Of a DNA stretch of 64,000 nucleotides, positions 16,855-32,576 are shown piece by piece. A program made the position numbers and the translations under genes. The stretch covers positions 1 to 64,000 of the forward strand of contig NZ_BMYO01000011.1 of assembly GCF_014652315.1 (NCBI RefSeq). Direction: 5' to 3'. Position 1 is the first letter of the stretch; each line of letters begins with the position of its first letter. A model generated the notes under the pieces. The model saw nothing but the letters and a program-made list of their open reading frames with translations, had not been told where the DNA came from and did not search any database. This DNA is from Jeongeupia chitinilytica (GTDB lineage: Bacteria; Pseudomonadota; Gammaproteobacteria; Burkholderiales; Chitinibacteraceae).

Positions 16855-17149
16855 GGTTTGCCTCCAGGTTGATTGGCCCATCGGATAACAGCGGCGCCGC
16901 TTCGGGCACGGCGCAACGCCGGGCACTGGGCTGGAGTACGTTTGCTATCGGTCTCGCACTTGATGGGTGTTGATCAAGGGTGTGCCGTGTCGGCGGTCCC
17001 CGGTGTCGGCAGGCGGGCGTCGCTTGTGGCAATGCTTGCTGATCGACAACCTTTTTTTACCGCCATCCCGTCGGCATGTAACCGCAAATAGTTCCGCAAC
17101 GGTGCTCGCGTTTCCTTGTGGCAGATCAACTTCGCCGCCAACGACCGCA

Positions 17150-18106
17150 TCAGGCCACGGCAAACCGGCGCCGGTAGACCGACGGTGCAACGCCGACCAC
17201 CCGTCGGAAATGCGCCCGCAGGCTTTCGACCGAACCGAAACCGCTGGCCTGGGCCAGCCGCGTCAGGTCGATGTCCCCGGTTTCGAGCAGGTGGCGGGCA
17301 ATGCCGACCCGCTCGCGCAGCAGCCAGTCGTACGGGGTCGCGCCGGTCGCATCGCGGAACTGGCGCAGGAAGGTCCGCGGACTCATCGCCGCGTGCCCGG
17401 CCATCTGCGCCAGCGTCAGCGGCTCGACCGCGCGCGCACGCATCCAGTCCATGGTCTGCGCCAGCCGGTTGTTGTCGAAGCGCGGCAGCGGCCGCTCGAT
17501 GTACTGCTGCTGGCCGCCGTCGCGATGCGGCGGAATCACCAGCCGCCGCGCGACGCTGTTGGCGACCTCGGCGCCGTAATCGCTGCGGACGATGTGCAGC
17601 ATCATGTCGAGGCCGGCGGCCGAACCGGCCGACGTCAGCAGCCGGCCTTCGTCGACGTAGAGCACGTCGGGCTGCACCGCGATGGCCGGATGCCGCGCGG
17701 CGAACTTCTCCGCATAGCGCCAGTGCGTCGTGGCACGCCTGCCGTCGAGCAGGCCGCTGGCCGCCAGCACGAAGGAGCCCGAACAGATCGTCGCAATCCG
17801 CGCGCCCCGCGCATGTGCGGCACACAGCGCGTCGAGCAGGGCAGCCGGCGGCGGCGCATCGGCGCCGCGCCAGCCGGGCAGGATCACCAGATCGGCATCG
17901 AGCATGGCCTCGAGCCCCGCATCGACACTGACGGCAATCCCGCCCATCGCGCGCAGCGGCCCCGCTTCGATCGCGGCCACGCGCAGCGTGTACCACGGCA
18001 CGCTCAATTCCGGGCGCGCCAGGCCGAAGACTTCGACAACACAACCGAACTCGAACGTGCACAGGCCGTCGTAGGCAAGCGCAACCACACGCAGCGGTGC
18101 CGACAT
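17150..18106 (-). CDS. ftrA: FtrA-type transcriptional regulator (DJ-1/PfpI + AraC)
   Basis: A 318-residue GlxA/FtrA-like regulator. Residues about 1-170 form a DJ-1/PfpI amidotransferase-like sensor domain with ATICSGSFVLAASGLLDGR around the nucleophile-elbow cysteine. Residues about 215-315 form an AraC-type double helix-turn-helix (LAQMAGHAAMSPRTFLRQFR; LTRLAQASGFGSVESLRAHF). ATG 18106 (MSAPLRVVALAY) is the family start. It is divergent from a rhodanese gene 92 bases away, the usual FtrA neighbour, and probably controls it and itself. The ligand is unknown. Confidence 0.9.
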   Translation of the reverse strand: MSAPLRVVALAYDGLCTFEFGCVVEVFGLARPELSVPWYTLRVAAIEAGPLRAMGGIAVSVDAGLEAMLDADLVILPGWRGADAPPPAALLDALCAAHARGARIATICSGSFVLAASGLLDGRRATTHWRYAEKFAARHPAIAVQPDVLYVDEGRLLTSAGSAAGLDMMLHIVRSDYGAEVANSVARRLVIPPHRDGGQQQYIERPLPRFDNNRLAQTMDWMRARAVEPLTLAQMAGHAAMSPRTFLRQFRDATGATPYDWLLRERVGIARHLLETGDIDLTRLAQASGFGSVESLRAHFRRVVGVAPSVYRRRFAVA

Positions 18107-18198
18107 GGCGGGATCCTGACGATAGTTGGCGAGGACGCCACTATGACGCACTCATGCGCGGCCCGACAATGGCATCAGACCAAGACGAGGAGCCCACG

Positions 18199-18636
18199 AT
18201 GTCCAACGCCGTTACCGCCATCCCGGCCGCCGCCAGCGCACAGACGCTGACCCACTTCGCCGCCAAGCTCGCTTTCGAAACCGACTGTTCCGACGTTCAC
18301 GCCGCGCTGCTGGCCGACGCGCCCGGATTCGTTCTGCTCGACGTGCGCGGCCCAGGCGTCTTCGCCACCGGCCACGTGCCGGGGGCGCTGAACCTGCCGC
18401 ACCGCGAGATCACCGCCGAACGCATGGCGCAATGGCCGGCCGAAACGCTGTTCGTCGTCTACTGCGCCGGCCCGCACTGCAACGGCGCCGACAGGGCCGC
18501 CTTCAAGCTGGCGCAGCTGGGCCGGCCGGTCAAACTGATGATCGGCGGCATGACCGGCTGGGTGGACGAGGGATTCGCGCTGGCCGACGGCGCCGCCGCC
18601 CTCCGGGGCTATGCCTGCGACTGCGCACTGGTGTAA
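18199..18636 (+). CDS. rhodanese-like domain protein
   Basis: A 145-residue single-domain rhodanese. The domain covers most of the protein: LLDVRGPGVFATGHVPGALNLPHREI, then the active-site loop YCAGPHCNGAD with the catalytic cysteine, and GGMTGWVDEGF at the end. It could transfer sulfane sulfur or act as a thiol carrier in the cytoplasm. ATG 18199 has GAGGAG upstream; longer frames are not conserved-looking. An extra CDC near the C-terminus may bind metal or act as a second thiol. It is paired divergently with the ftrA-type regulator. Confidence 0.9.
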   Translation: MSNAVTAIPAAASAQTLTHFAAKLAFETDCSDVHAALLADAPGFVLLDVRGPGVFATGHVPGALNLPHREITAERMAQWPAETLFVVYCAGPHCNGADRAAFKLAQLGRPVKLMIGGMTGWVDEGFALADGAAALRGYACDCALV

Positions 18637-18736
18637 GCGCGCCGCACCGCAGGATTACGCCGGCTTTGTTCACGCGGGCACTTTCGCCACCGTCCGGTAC
18701 AATAGGGTGTACGCCTTACCTTGATGGGCAACGCCG

Positions 18737-19759
18737 GTGGCTCCGCTCCAGAACATCAACGACATCGAACGGATCGTGTTCAGCGATCCGATCACGGCCA
18801 AGCGCTGGTGCGCGCCGCTGCTGGCGCATGCCCGCGCCGAGCACGATGTCGAAACGCTGGTCCGTGCCGCGACGCTGCTGTCGTTGATCGAGGACCAGCT
18901 CGGCGAGCGCAACGAAGGCAGCCTGCTGCTGGCCGAGGCGCTGGCCTGCTGCCAGATGTACGGCTTGCGCCACCTCGAACCGGCGGTGCAGGAACGGCTG
19001 GGGCGCGACCACTACACCGGCGGCGATTACCGCCAGGCCATGCAGCACTGGGCACAATGCACCCGGCTGTGCGGCGATGAATCGCAGCACACCCATACGC
19101 TGGCACTGGCGCTCGTCGGACTCGGCCAGGTCTGCAGCGCCTATGGCGCCGTCGAGATGGCCGTGGCCTTCCACAAGGCCGCCGACCGCCGGCTGGCGAA
19201 CAGCGAAGACGTGCACCTGATCGCCAAGGTGAAAATCAGCCTGGGTTGGGACCTGCACGTGCTGGGGCGCGAGGACGAAGCGCGTACCATCCTCGTCCAG
19301 GCCCTGGAACTGTGCCGTGCCCGGCAGTTCAGCCACTTTCAGGCCGAGTTGCTGCTGCGGCTGGCCGAAGTCGACATGGAGCAGGGCGACCCGGACACCG
19401 CCGAACAACGGCTGGAGGAAGCACTGTCACTGCTGGTGTTCACGCCGTCACACTGGTGCGAGACACAGGTGCTCGGCCTGCTGGCCAGACTGCGCTTCCA
19501 GCACGGCCGGCCCGATCTGGCGATCAGCATGATCCAGCGCGCGCTGCACATTGCCGAAGTCGACGGCATGCGCCATGTCGAAGCCCGGCTGCTGGCCGAC
19601 CTGATCCGTTATGCCGAGGCCGGCGGCAACCACGCACTCGCCCAGACCCACCATGCGCGGCTGCGGACACTGAAACAGGGGCTCGATGAAGCAATCGGCA
19701 CCGGCGACCTGTCCGAGCTCGGCATGCTCGAATCGGTGATGGCCCGGTTCACCCCCTGA
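18737..19759 (+). CDS. tetratricopeptide-repeat protein of unknown function
   Basis: A 340-residue, all-helical soluble protein starting at a GTG. Several TPR-like pairs are visible, for example the segment around HTLALALVGLGQVCSAYGAV, KVKISLGWDLHVLGREDEA and FQAELLLRLAEVDMEQGD. Such repeats resemble the N-terminal sensory half of TPR-GGDEF diguanylate cyclases, but no GGDEF or other output domain follows here. It is likely a protein-protein interaction module. The region before it has a TACAAT -10-like box at 18698 without a -35. The start is uncertain because the Shine-Dalgarno is weak. The function is not assignable. Confidence 0.78.
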   Translation: MAPLQNINDIERIVFSDPITAKRWCAPLLAHARAEHDVETLVRAATLLSLIEDQLGERNEGSLLLAEALACCQMYGLRHLEPAVQERLGRDHYTGGDYRQAMQHWAQCTRLCGDESQHTHTLALALVGLGQVCSAYGAVEMAVAFHKAADRRLANSEDVHLIAKVKISLGWDLHVLGREDEARTILVQALELCRARQFSHFQAELLLRLAEVDMEQGDPDTAEQRLEEALSLLVFTPSHWCETQVLGLLARLRFQHGRPDLAISMIQRALHIAEVDGMRHVEARLLADLIRYAEAGGNHALAQTHHARLRTLKQGLDEAIGTGDLSELGMLESVMARFTP

Positions 19760-19765
19760 ACCGCA

Positions 19766-20212
19766 TCAGGCCAGCGATCTGGCCATGAATTGCAGATCGG
19801 AATTCCCGCGGTAGCCTTGCGCCAGGTAGAAGGCTTCGGCCGGCGTCGCCCTGCCGGTCAGCAGCGTGACCGCCACGACTCCCTCGGCATGCAGTTCGGC
19901 CTCGATGCCGGCGAGCAGACGCTGTCCGAGACCGCTGCGCTGCCGGGCGGTCCCGATGAAGAACTCGTCGATGAACAGTTCGGTCCCCTGCCACCACAGT
20001 CGCAGGTGGCCGATTGCGGCACCGGCCAGCCCGCCCTCATGCTCGATCACCCACGCGCGGCAGGCCGGATTGGCGAGCAGGCCGCCCAGGTAGGCCAGGG
20101 CGGTGTCGGTCTGCCATTCATCGTGCCACGGCGCGGCGTTGAAGGTGGCGATATACGCGGCGGCGAGCGACGAGAGATCGTCGGCCCGCAAGGGCCGGAC
20201 GCTTGCGTGCAT
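19766..20212 (-). CDS. GNAT family N-acetyltransferase
   Basis: A 148-residue GNAT fold enzyme that would transfer acetyl from acetyl-CoA to an amine. Motif A (acetyl-CoA pyrophosphate loop) is the QRSGLGQRLL segment, followed by a beta-bulge LTGRATPAEAFYLAQGY typical of the C-terminus. ATG 20212 is supported by AAAGGA seven bases upstream; the much longer open frame to 20674 is only the shadow of gltD. It ends seven bases from the convergent TPR gene stop. The substrate is unknown. Confidence 0.87.
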   Translation of the reverse strand: MHASVRPLRADDLSSLAAAYIATFNAAPWHDEWQTDTALAYLGGLLANPACRAWVIEHEGGLAGAAIGHLRLWWQGTELFIDEFFIGTARQRSGLGQRLLAGIEAELHAEGVVAVTLLTGRATPAEAFYLAQGYRGNSDLQFMARSLA

Positions 20213-20231
20213 GGTGCATTCCTTTTCCCCA

Positions 20232-20263
20232 ATAAAAATCCCCGCGCTTCTCAGCACGGGGAT
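20232..20263 (-). terminator. Rho-independent terminator of the left gltBD operon
   Basis: On the minus strand, ATCCCCGTGC and GCGCGGGGAT form a GC-rich stem followed by TTTTTATT, 20 bases after the gltD stop. Confidence 0.88.
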
Positions 20264-20283
20264 CGGTGACGGCCCGTCCGCGA

Positions 20284-21699
20284 TTACCAGACGTTCAGGT
20301 ATTCGAGGATGCCCTCGGCGGCCTGACGGCCTTCGTACACCGCGCGCACCACCAGATCGGCGCCGCGGACCTGGTCGCCGCCGGCGAAGATCTTCGGATT
20401 GCTGGTCTGGTGCTTGAACTGCTGCTTCAGCGGCGCGACGGTGCGGCTCCAGTCGTCGACCTTGATGCCCTGCGCGTCGAACCAGCTCGCCGCTTCGGCC
20501 TGGAAGCCGAACGCCACGATGACGTGGTCGCAATCGAGCACGCGCTCGGAACCGGCGACGACTTCGGGCTTGCGACGGCCCTTCTCGTCCGGCGCACCGA
20601 GTGCGGTCGTCACGAGCTTGAGACCGAGGCTGCCGTCGGCGTTCTGCTGGATGCCGACCGGCTGGCTGTTCCACTGGAACTCGACGCCCTCTTCCTTGGC
20701 GTTGGCGACTTCGCGCTTCGAACCCGGCATGTTGGCTTCATCACGACGGTAGGCACAGATCACCGACTCGGCGCCCTGGCGGATGCTGGTACGGTTGCAG
20801 TCCATCGCGGTATCGCCGCCGCCGAGCACGACGACGCGCTTGCCGGCCATCGACTGGTAGGCCTCGCCTTCCGGCAGGGTACCCATGCTGTTGCGCACGT
20901 TGTTGATCAGGAACGGCAGCGCTTCGAGCACGCCCGGCAGCGCTTCGCCGTCGAAACCGCCCTTCATGTACTTGTAGGCGCCCATGCCCATGAACACGGC
21001 GTCGTAGTCGCGCAGCAGTTCGTCGATGCTCACGTCACGGCCGATTTCGGTGTTCAGGCGGAACTCGACGCCCATGCCTTCCATGATCTCGCGGCGGGTC
21101 GCGACGACGTTCTTCTCGAGCTTGAACTCTGGAATGCCAAAGGTCAGCAGGCCGCCGATTTCCTCGTAGCGGTCGAACACCACCGGCTTGACGCCGTTGC
21201 GCACCAGGATGTCGGCACAGCCGAGGCCGGCCGGACCGGCGCCGATGACGGCGACCTTCTTGTCGGTCCAGACGCGGCCCGACATGTCGGGGCGCCAGCC
21301 GGCCTTGTAGGCTTCATCGGTGATGTACTTCTCGACCGAACCGATCGACACCGCACCGAAACCGCCCTGGTTCAGCGTGCAGGCGCCTTCGCACAGACGG
21401 TCCTGCGGGCAGACACGGCCGCAGATTTCCGGCAGCGAGTTGGTCTTGTGCGAGAGCTCGGCCGCTTCGAACAGCTTGCCCTCGTTGACCAGCTTGAGCC
21501 AGTCGGGGATGTAGTTGTGGACCGGGCACTCCCACTCGCAATACGGGTTGCCGCAGGACAGGCAGCGACCGGCCTGCTCGGCCGCATCGCCCTGGTTCAG
21601 CGCCTGGTAGATTTCCTTGAACACGATCTTGCGCTTGTCGGCGGGGACCTTCTCGCCGGGGTTGCGCGCCACGTTCATGAACTGGAATACGTCGGACAT
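20284..21699 (-). CDS. gltD: glutamate synthase small (beta) subunit, enterobacterial type
   Basis: GltD passes electrons from NADPH through FAD and 4Fe-4S clusters to GltB, which makes two glutamates from glutamine and 2-oxoglutarate. The 471-residue protein closely resembles E. coli GltD (472). The N-terminal cysteine clusters CLSCGNPYCEWECP and CGRVCPQDRLCEGAC bind Fe-S. GAGPAGLGCAD is the FAD fold and GGGDTAMDCNRTSIRQGA the NADPH fold. It follows its gltB by 59 bases. Its sequence is clearly different from the second GltD at 26466-27932, so the two are not a recent duplication. Confidence 0.95.
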   Translation of the reverse strand: MSDVFQFMNVARNPGEKVPADKRKIVFKEIYQALNQGDAAEQAGRCLSCGNPYCEWECPVHNYIPDWLKLVNEGKLFEAAELSHKTNSLPEICGRVCPQDRLCEGACTLNQGGFGAVSIGSVEKYITDEAYKAGWRPDMSGRVWTDKKVAVIGAGPAGLGCADILVRNGVKPVVFDRYEEIGGLLTFGIPEFKLEKNVVATRREIMEGMGVEFRLNTEIGRDVSIDELLRDYDAVFMGMGAYKYMKGGFDGEALPGVLEALPFLINNVRNSMGTLPEGEAYQSMAGKRVVVLGGGDTAMDCNRTSIRQGAESVICAYRRDEANMPGSKREVANAKEEGVEFQWNSQPVGIQQNADGSLGLKLVTTALGAPDEKGRRKPEVVAGSERVLDCDHVIVAFGFQAEAASWFDAQGIKVDDWSRTVAPLKQQFKHQTSNPKIFAGGDQVRGADLVVRAVYEGRQAAEGILEYLNVW

Positions 21700-21758
21700 T
21701 GTGGATTTCCTAATGCATCACATGCATCGCCGGGCGGGCACCGCCCGCCCCGGCTCTA

Positions 21759-26207
<4,449 letters not shown>

Positions 26208-26420
26208 GACACTACCCTTGAGTAAGCCGCACAACACAAGCGAAAAGGCGTCAATTTTAATCAGGGATTAGGGTTAACCACAACTTGAGTGAATGGACGG
26301 CGCAATCTGCTGCGCAGTTCTCGCATATTCTTTCGGTAATTCTGCCTTGCAATGGCAAACAATTACTTTGCGTGTAATTTTATTTGCAGTTTTCATGCGG
26401 AATGCATGCGCGCAATACCA

Positions 26421-26450
26421 ATAAAAAACCCCGCCGGAGCGGGGTTTTTT
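26421..26450 (-). terminator. Rho-independent terminator of the right gltBD operon
   Basis: AAAAACCCCGC with CCGGA and GCGGGGTTTTTT form a strong hairpin with T-runs on both strands, 16 bases beyond the gltD stop at 26466. It separates the two gltBD operons. The following 215 bases up to gltB (21759-26207) are AT-richer and presumably hold its promoter; the best candidate is TTGTGG-N17-TTAAAA, which is weak. Confidence 0.92.
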
Positions 26451-26465
26451 TATTGGTACAGGCAA

Positions 26466-27932
<1,467 letters not shown>

Positions 27933-30900
27933 TTATGCAATCTCCTTCTGCTGCTCAGCCTTCGCGGCGGCCAGTTCCTTGAGCGCGCGGCGGTATTCGT
28001 TCGGATAGACCTTGATGAAACGGGCGCGGCTCGCGTCCCAGTCGGCCAGAATGGCCTTGGCTCGGTTGCTGCCGGTCAGGGCGGCATGACGTTCGACCAG
28101 CGACTTGAGCTGGGTTTCGTCGGCCAGATCGCGGTGACGCGGCTCGTCCGCCGATTGCTCGCCGGCCGGCAGGACGGCTTCGAGCGCGACCTGCGCCATA
28201 TTGCAGCGATCGGCAAACGCGCCGTCTTCGTCGAAGACGTAGGCGATGCCGCCCGACATGCCGGCGGCGAAGTTGCGGCCGGTGTTGCCGAGCACGACGA
28301 CGGTGCCGCCGGTCATGTATTCGCAACCGTGGTCGCCGACGCCTTCGACGACGGCGGTCGCACCCGAGTTGCGCACGGCAAAGCGTTCGCCGCTGACGCC
28401 GGCGAGGAAGGCCTCGCCATCGGTCGCACCGTACATCACGGTGTTGCCGACGATGATGTTGGCCGCGGTATCGCAAACGAAACCGGCCGCCGGGCGCACG
28501 ATGATGCGGCCGCCCGACAGACCCTTGCCGACGTAGTCGTTGCCTTCACCGACGAGCTCGAAGGTGATGCCCTTGGCGAGGAAGGCCGCGAAACTCTGGC
28601 CGGCCGTGCCGTTCAGGCGGACGTGGATGGTGTCCTCCGGCAGGCCGGCGTTGCCGTAGCGGCGCGCGACCTCGCCCGACAGCATCGCGCCGACGGTGCG
28701 GTTGACGTTGATGATGGCCGTTTCGATCGCCACCTTGGCACCGGTCTCGAGCGCGGTTTGCGCCTTGGCGACCAGCACGTTGTCGAGCGATTTCTCGAGG
28801 CCGTGGTCCTGCACGTCGACGTGCAGGCGCGGCTCGGCAGCGTCGACCGCCGGCAGGTGGAACACCTTGCTGAAGTCCAGACCCTGCGCCTTCCAGTGTT
28901 CGATGCCGGCGCGCTTGTCCAGCAGGTCGGCGCGGCCGATCAGCTCGTCGAACTTGCGCACGCCGAGGCTGGCCATCAGTTCGCGGACTTCCTCGGCGAC
29001 GAAGAAGAAGTAGTTGACCACGTGCTCCGGCTGGCCGGTGAAGCGCTGGCGCAGCACCGGGTCCTGCGTCGCGACGCCGACCGGGCAGGTGTTCAGGTGG
29101 CACTTGCGCATCATGATGCAGCCTTCGACGACCAGCGGCGCGGTCGCGAAACCGAACTCGTCGGCACCGAGCAGCGCGCCGATGACGACGTCGCGGCCGG
29201 TCTTCATCTGGCCGTCGACCTGGACGCGGACGCGACCGCGCAGACGGTTCAGCACCAGCGTCTGCTGGGTTTCGGCGAGGCCGAGTTCCCACGACGAGCC
29301 GGCATGCTTGATCGACGACTGCGGGCTGGCACCGGTGCCGCCGTCATGGCCGGCGATCACCAGATGGTCGGCCTTGGCCTTGGTCACGCCGGCGGCAACG
29401 GTGCCGACGCCGACTTCCGAGACGAGCTTGACCGAGATCGACGCCTGCGCGTTGACGTTCTTGAGGTCGTGGATCAGCTGGGCCAGATCCTCGATCGAGT
29501 AGATGTCGTGGTGCGGCGGCGGCGAGATCAGCCCGACGCCCGGCACCGAGTGGCGCAGGAAGCCGATGTATTCGGACACCTTGTGGCCCGGCAACTGGCC
29601 GCCTTCGCCCGGCTTGGCGCCCTGCGCCATCTTGATCTGGATCTGGTCGGCGTTGACGAGGTATTCGGCGGTGACGCCGAAACGGCCCGACGCGACCTGC
29701 TTGATCGCCGAACGCAGGCTGTCGCCTTCCTTGAACGTGTAGTCGCGTTCGATCCGGCTCTTGCCGATGACTTCGGACAGCGTCTGGCCGGCCTTGAGCG
29801 GGATGAAGCGCTTGGCGTCTTCGCCGCCTTCGCCGGTATTGCTCTTGCCGCCGATGCGGTTCATCGCCAGCGCCAGCGTGCTGTGCGCTTCGGTCGAGAT
29901 CGAGCCGAGGCTCATCGCGCCGGTCGCGAAGCGCTTGACGATGTCCTTGGCCGATTCGACTTCGTCGAGCGGCACCGGCGCGCCGACCGGCTTGATCTCG
30001 AACAGGCCGCGCAACGTCAGGTGACGCTTGGTCTGGTCGTTGATCAGCGCCGCGTATTCCTTGTAGGTCGAATACTGGTTCGAGCGCGTCGCGTGCTGCA
30101 GCTTGGCGATCGAGTCCGGCGTCCACAGATGGTCTTCGCCACGGATGCGGAAGGCGTAGTCGCCGCCGGCGTCGAGCGCGTCGGCGAGTACCGGGTCCTG
30201 CGAGAATGCGGCGGTGTGCAGCTTCAGCGCTTCCTCGGCGACCTCGAACAGGCCGATGCCTTCGACGTTCGAGCTGGTGCCGGTGAAGTATTTGTCGACC
30301 AGCGCCTTCTGCAGGCCGACGGCTTCGAAGATCTGTGCGCCGGTGTACGACATGTAGGTCGAGATGCCCATCTTGGACATCACCTTCATCAGGCCCTTGC
30401 CGACCGCCTTGATGAAATGCTTCTGGTACGTGGCCGCGAGCTCAAGATCACCGTTGGCGAAATCGGCCAGCGTGGCCATGGCCAGATACGGGTGGACCGC
30501 TTCGGCACCGAAGCCGCCGAGCAGCGCGAAGTGATGCGTTTCACGCGCCGAACCGGTTTCGACGACCAGACCGGTGCTGGTGCGCAGGCCCTGCTTGACC
30601 AGATGCTGGTGCACCGCCGACGTCGCCAGCAGCGCCGGAATCGCGACATTGGCGCCGTCGAGCTTGCGGTCCGACACGATCAGGATGTTGGCACCGCCCC
30701 TGACCGCGTCCTCGGCTTCGGCCGCGAGCGACGCAAGGCGTGCCTCGATGCCGGCCTTGCCCCACGCCGCCGGGTAACAGATGTTCAGTTCGTGCGAGCG
30801 GAACTTGCCGCCGGTGTACTTGCCGATGTGGCGGATTTTCTCGATGTCGCCGGCCGACAGCACCGGTTGCGACACTTCGAGGCGGATCGGCGGGTTGATG

Positions 30901-32576
30901 TCGGCCGGGTTCAGCAGGTTCGGCTTCGGGCCGATGAACGACACCAGCGACATCACCAGGTCCTCGCGGATCGGGTCGATCGGCGGGTTGGTCACCTGGG
31001 CGAACAGCTGGCGGAAATAGTTGTACAGCGGCTTGGCCTTGCCCGAGAGTACGGTCAGCGCCGAGTCGTTGCCCATCGAGCCGGTGGCTTCTTCGCCGTT
31101 TTCGGCCATCGGCTTGAGGATGACCTTGATGTCTTCCTGCGTGTAGCCGAAGGCCTGCTGGCAGTCGAGCAGGCTGCTACAGGGCGACTTCGGCACTTCG
31201 GTCGCGTCCTGCACTTCGTCGAGCTTGATGCGGATCTTGTCGACCCACTCGCGGTACGGCTTGGCATTGGCGAGGCCGTCCTTGATTTCCTTGTCGTCGA
31301 TGATGCGGCCCTGTTCCATGTCGATCAGGAACATCTTGCCCGGCTGCAAACGCCACTTCTGCGCGATGCGCTCGTCGGCGATCGGCAGCACGCCCGATTC
31401 GGACGCCATGACGACGAGGTCGTCCTTGGTCACGAGGTAACGCGCCGGACGCAGGCCGTTGCGGTCCAGCGTCGCGCCGATCTGGCGGCCGTCGGTGAAC
31501 GCCACGGCGGCCGGGCCGTCCCACGGCTCCATCATCGCGGCATGGTATTCGTAGAAACCGCGGCGGTTTTCGCCCATCAGCGTGTGCTTTTCCCACGCTT
31601 CCGGAATCATCATCATCACCGCCTGCGCGAGCGAGTAGCCGCCCATCACCAGCAGTTCGAGCGCGTTGTCGAACGACGCCGAGTCGGACTGGCCCGGATA
31701 GATCAGCGGCCAGACCTTGTTCAGGCTGTCGCCGAGCACCGGCGAGCTGATCGCGCCTTCGCGCGCGCGGATCCAGTTGACGTTGCCGCGCACGGTGTTG
31801 ATTTCGCCGTTGTGCGCGATCATCCGGAACGGATGCGCCAGATCCCAAGTCGGGAAGGTGTTGGTCGAGAAACGCTGGTGGACCAGCGCCAAGGCCGAGA
31901 CACAGCGTGCATCGGCGAGGTCGTGGTAGTAGACGCCGACCTGGTCGGCGAGCAGCAGGCCCTTGTAGTTGACCGTGCGCGCCGAGAACGACGGCACGTA
32001 GAACTCGTGACCGTGGGTCAGCTTCAGGCGGCGGATCGCGTGGCTGGCGTCCTTGCGGATCACGTAGAGCTTGCGTTCGAGCGCGTCGGTGACGAGGACG
32101 TCCGGACCGCGGCCGATGAAGATCTGCCGGATCACCGGCTCCTTGGCCTTGACCGCCGGCGACATCGGCATCGTCGCATTGACCGGCACGTCACGCCAGC
32201 CGAGGACAACCTGACCTTCGGCGCGCGTGGCGCGTTCGATTTCTTCCTGACAGGCTGCGCGCGACGCAGCTTCCTGCGGCAGGAACACCATGCCGACGCC
32301 GTACTCGCCCACCGGCGGCAGCGCCACGCCCTGCTTGGCCATTTCTTCGCGGAACAGCGCGTCCGGAATCTGGATCAGGATGCCCGCACCGTCGCCGGCG
32401 AGTGCATCGGCACCGACGGCACCGCGATGGTCGAGGTTCTTCAGGATCAGCAGACCCTGCTCGACGATCGAATGACTCTTCTGTCCCTTCACATGGGCAA
32501 TAAAGCCGACGCCACAGGCGTCGTGTTCATTGGCAGGGTCGTACAAGCCCTGCTGCTCTGGCTTTGCCGGGTCCAT
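27933..32576 (-). CDS. gltB: glutamate synthase large (alpha) subunit, second type
   Basis: A 1547-residue GOGAT large subunit, 65 residues longer than its neighbour. The N-terminal nucleophile is Cys21 in NEHDACGVGFIAH, the FMN/3Fe-4S segment is CIMMRKCHLNTCPVGVATQ, and the C-terminal beta-helix contains GEAFLAGVSGERFAVRNSG. Two large deletions or insertions relative to the other GltB are apparent in the central region (for example TKRHLTLRGLFEIKP). ATG 32576 (MDPAKPEQQGLYDP) is used because the frame above it is not family-like; AAAGGA lies upstream. It is cotranscribed with gltD at 26466. Confidence 0.95.
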   Translation of the reverse strand: MDPAKPEQQGLYDPANEHDACGVGFIAHVKGQKSHSIVEQGLLILKNLDHRGAVGADALAGDGAGILIQIPDALFREEMAKQGVALPPVGEYGVGMVFLPQEAASRAACQEEIERATRAEGQVVLGWRDVPVNATMPMSPAVKAKEPVIRQIFIGRGPDVLVTDALERKLYVIRKDASHAIRRLKLTHGHEFYVPSFSARTVNYKGLLLADQVGVYYHDLADARCVSALALVHQRFSTNTFPTWDLAHPFRMIAHNGEINTVRGNVNWIRAREGAISSPVLGDSLNKVWPLIYPGQSDSASFDNALELLVMGGYSLAQAVMMMIPEAWEKHTLMGENRRGFYEYHAAMMEPWDGPAAVAFTDGRQIGATLDRNGLRPARYLVTKDDLVVMASESGVLPIADERIAQKWRLQPGKMFLIDMEQGRIIDDKEIKDGLANAKPYREWVDKIRIKLDEVQDATEVPKSPCSSLLDCQQAFGYTQEDIKVILKPMAENGEEATGSMGNDSALTVLSGKAKPLYNYFRQLFAQVTNPPIDPIREDLVMSLVSFIGPKPNLLNPADINPPIRLEVSQPVLSAGDIEKIRHIGKYTGGKFRSHELNICYPAAWGKAGIEARLASLAAEAEDAVRGGANILIVSDRKLDGANVAIPALLATSAVHQHLVKQGLRTSTGLVVETGSARETHHFALLGGFGAEAVHPYLAMATLADFANGDLELAATYQKHFIKAVGKGLMKVMSKMGISTYMSYTGAQIFEAVGLQKALVDKYFTGTSSNVEGIGLFEVAEEALKLHTAAFSQDPVLADALDAGGDYAFRIRGEDHLWTPDSIAKLQHATRSNQYSTYKEYAALINDQTKRHLTLRGLFEIKPVGAPVPLDEVESAKDIVKRFATGAMSLGSISTEAHSTLALAMNRIGGKSNTGEGGEDAKRFIPLKAGQTLSEVIGKSRIERDYTFKEGDSLRSAIKQVASGRFGVTAEYLVNADQIQIKMAQGAKPGEGGQLPGHKVSEYIGFLRHSVPGVGLISPPPHHDIYSIEDLAQLIHDLKNVNAQASISVKLVSEVGVGTVAAGVTKAKADHLVIAGHDGGTGASPQSSIKHAGSSWELGLAETQQTLVLNRLRGRVRVQVDGQMKTGRDVVIGALLGADEFGFATAPLVVEGCIMMRKCHLNTCPVGVATQDPVLRQRFTGQPEHVVNYFFFVAEEVRELMASLGVRKFDELIGRADLLDKRAGIEHWKAQGLDFSKVFHLPAVDAAEPRLHVDVQDHGLEKSLDNVLVAKAQTALETGAKVAIETAIINVNRTVGAMLSGEVARRYGNAGLPEDTIHVRLNGTAGQSFAAFLAKGITFELVGEGNDYVGKGLSGGRIIVRPAAGFVCDTAANIIVGNTVMYGATDGEAFLAGVSGERFAVRNSGATAVVEGVGDHGCEYMTGGTVVVLGNTGRNFAAGMSGGIAYVFDEDGAFADRCNMAQVALEAVLPAGEQSADEPRHRDLADETQLKSLVERHAALTGSNRAKAILADWDASRARFIKVYPNEYRRALKELAAAKAEQQKEIA

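Noticed and set aside
16855..17149. Gene between dtpA and the FtrA-type regulator
   Set aside because: No frame has a start with a ribosome site or recognisable product; apart from a CTTGAT/ATCAAG inverted repeat at 16959-16978 I see nothing in it.
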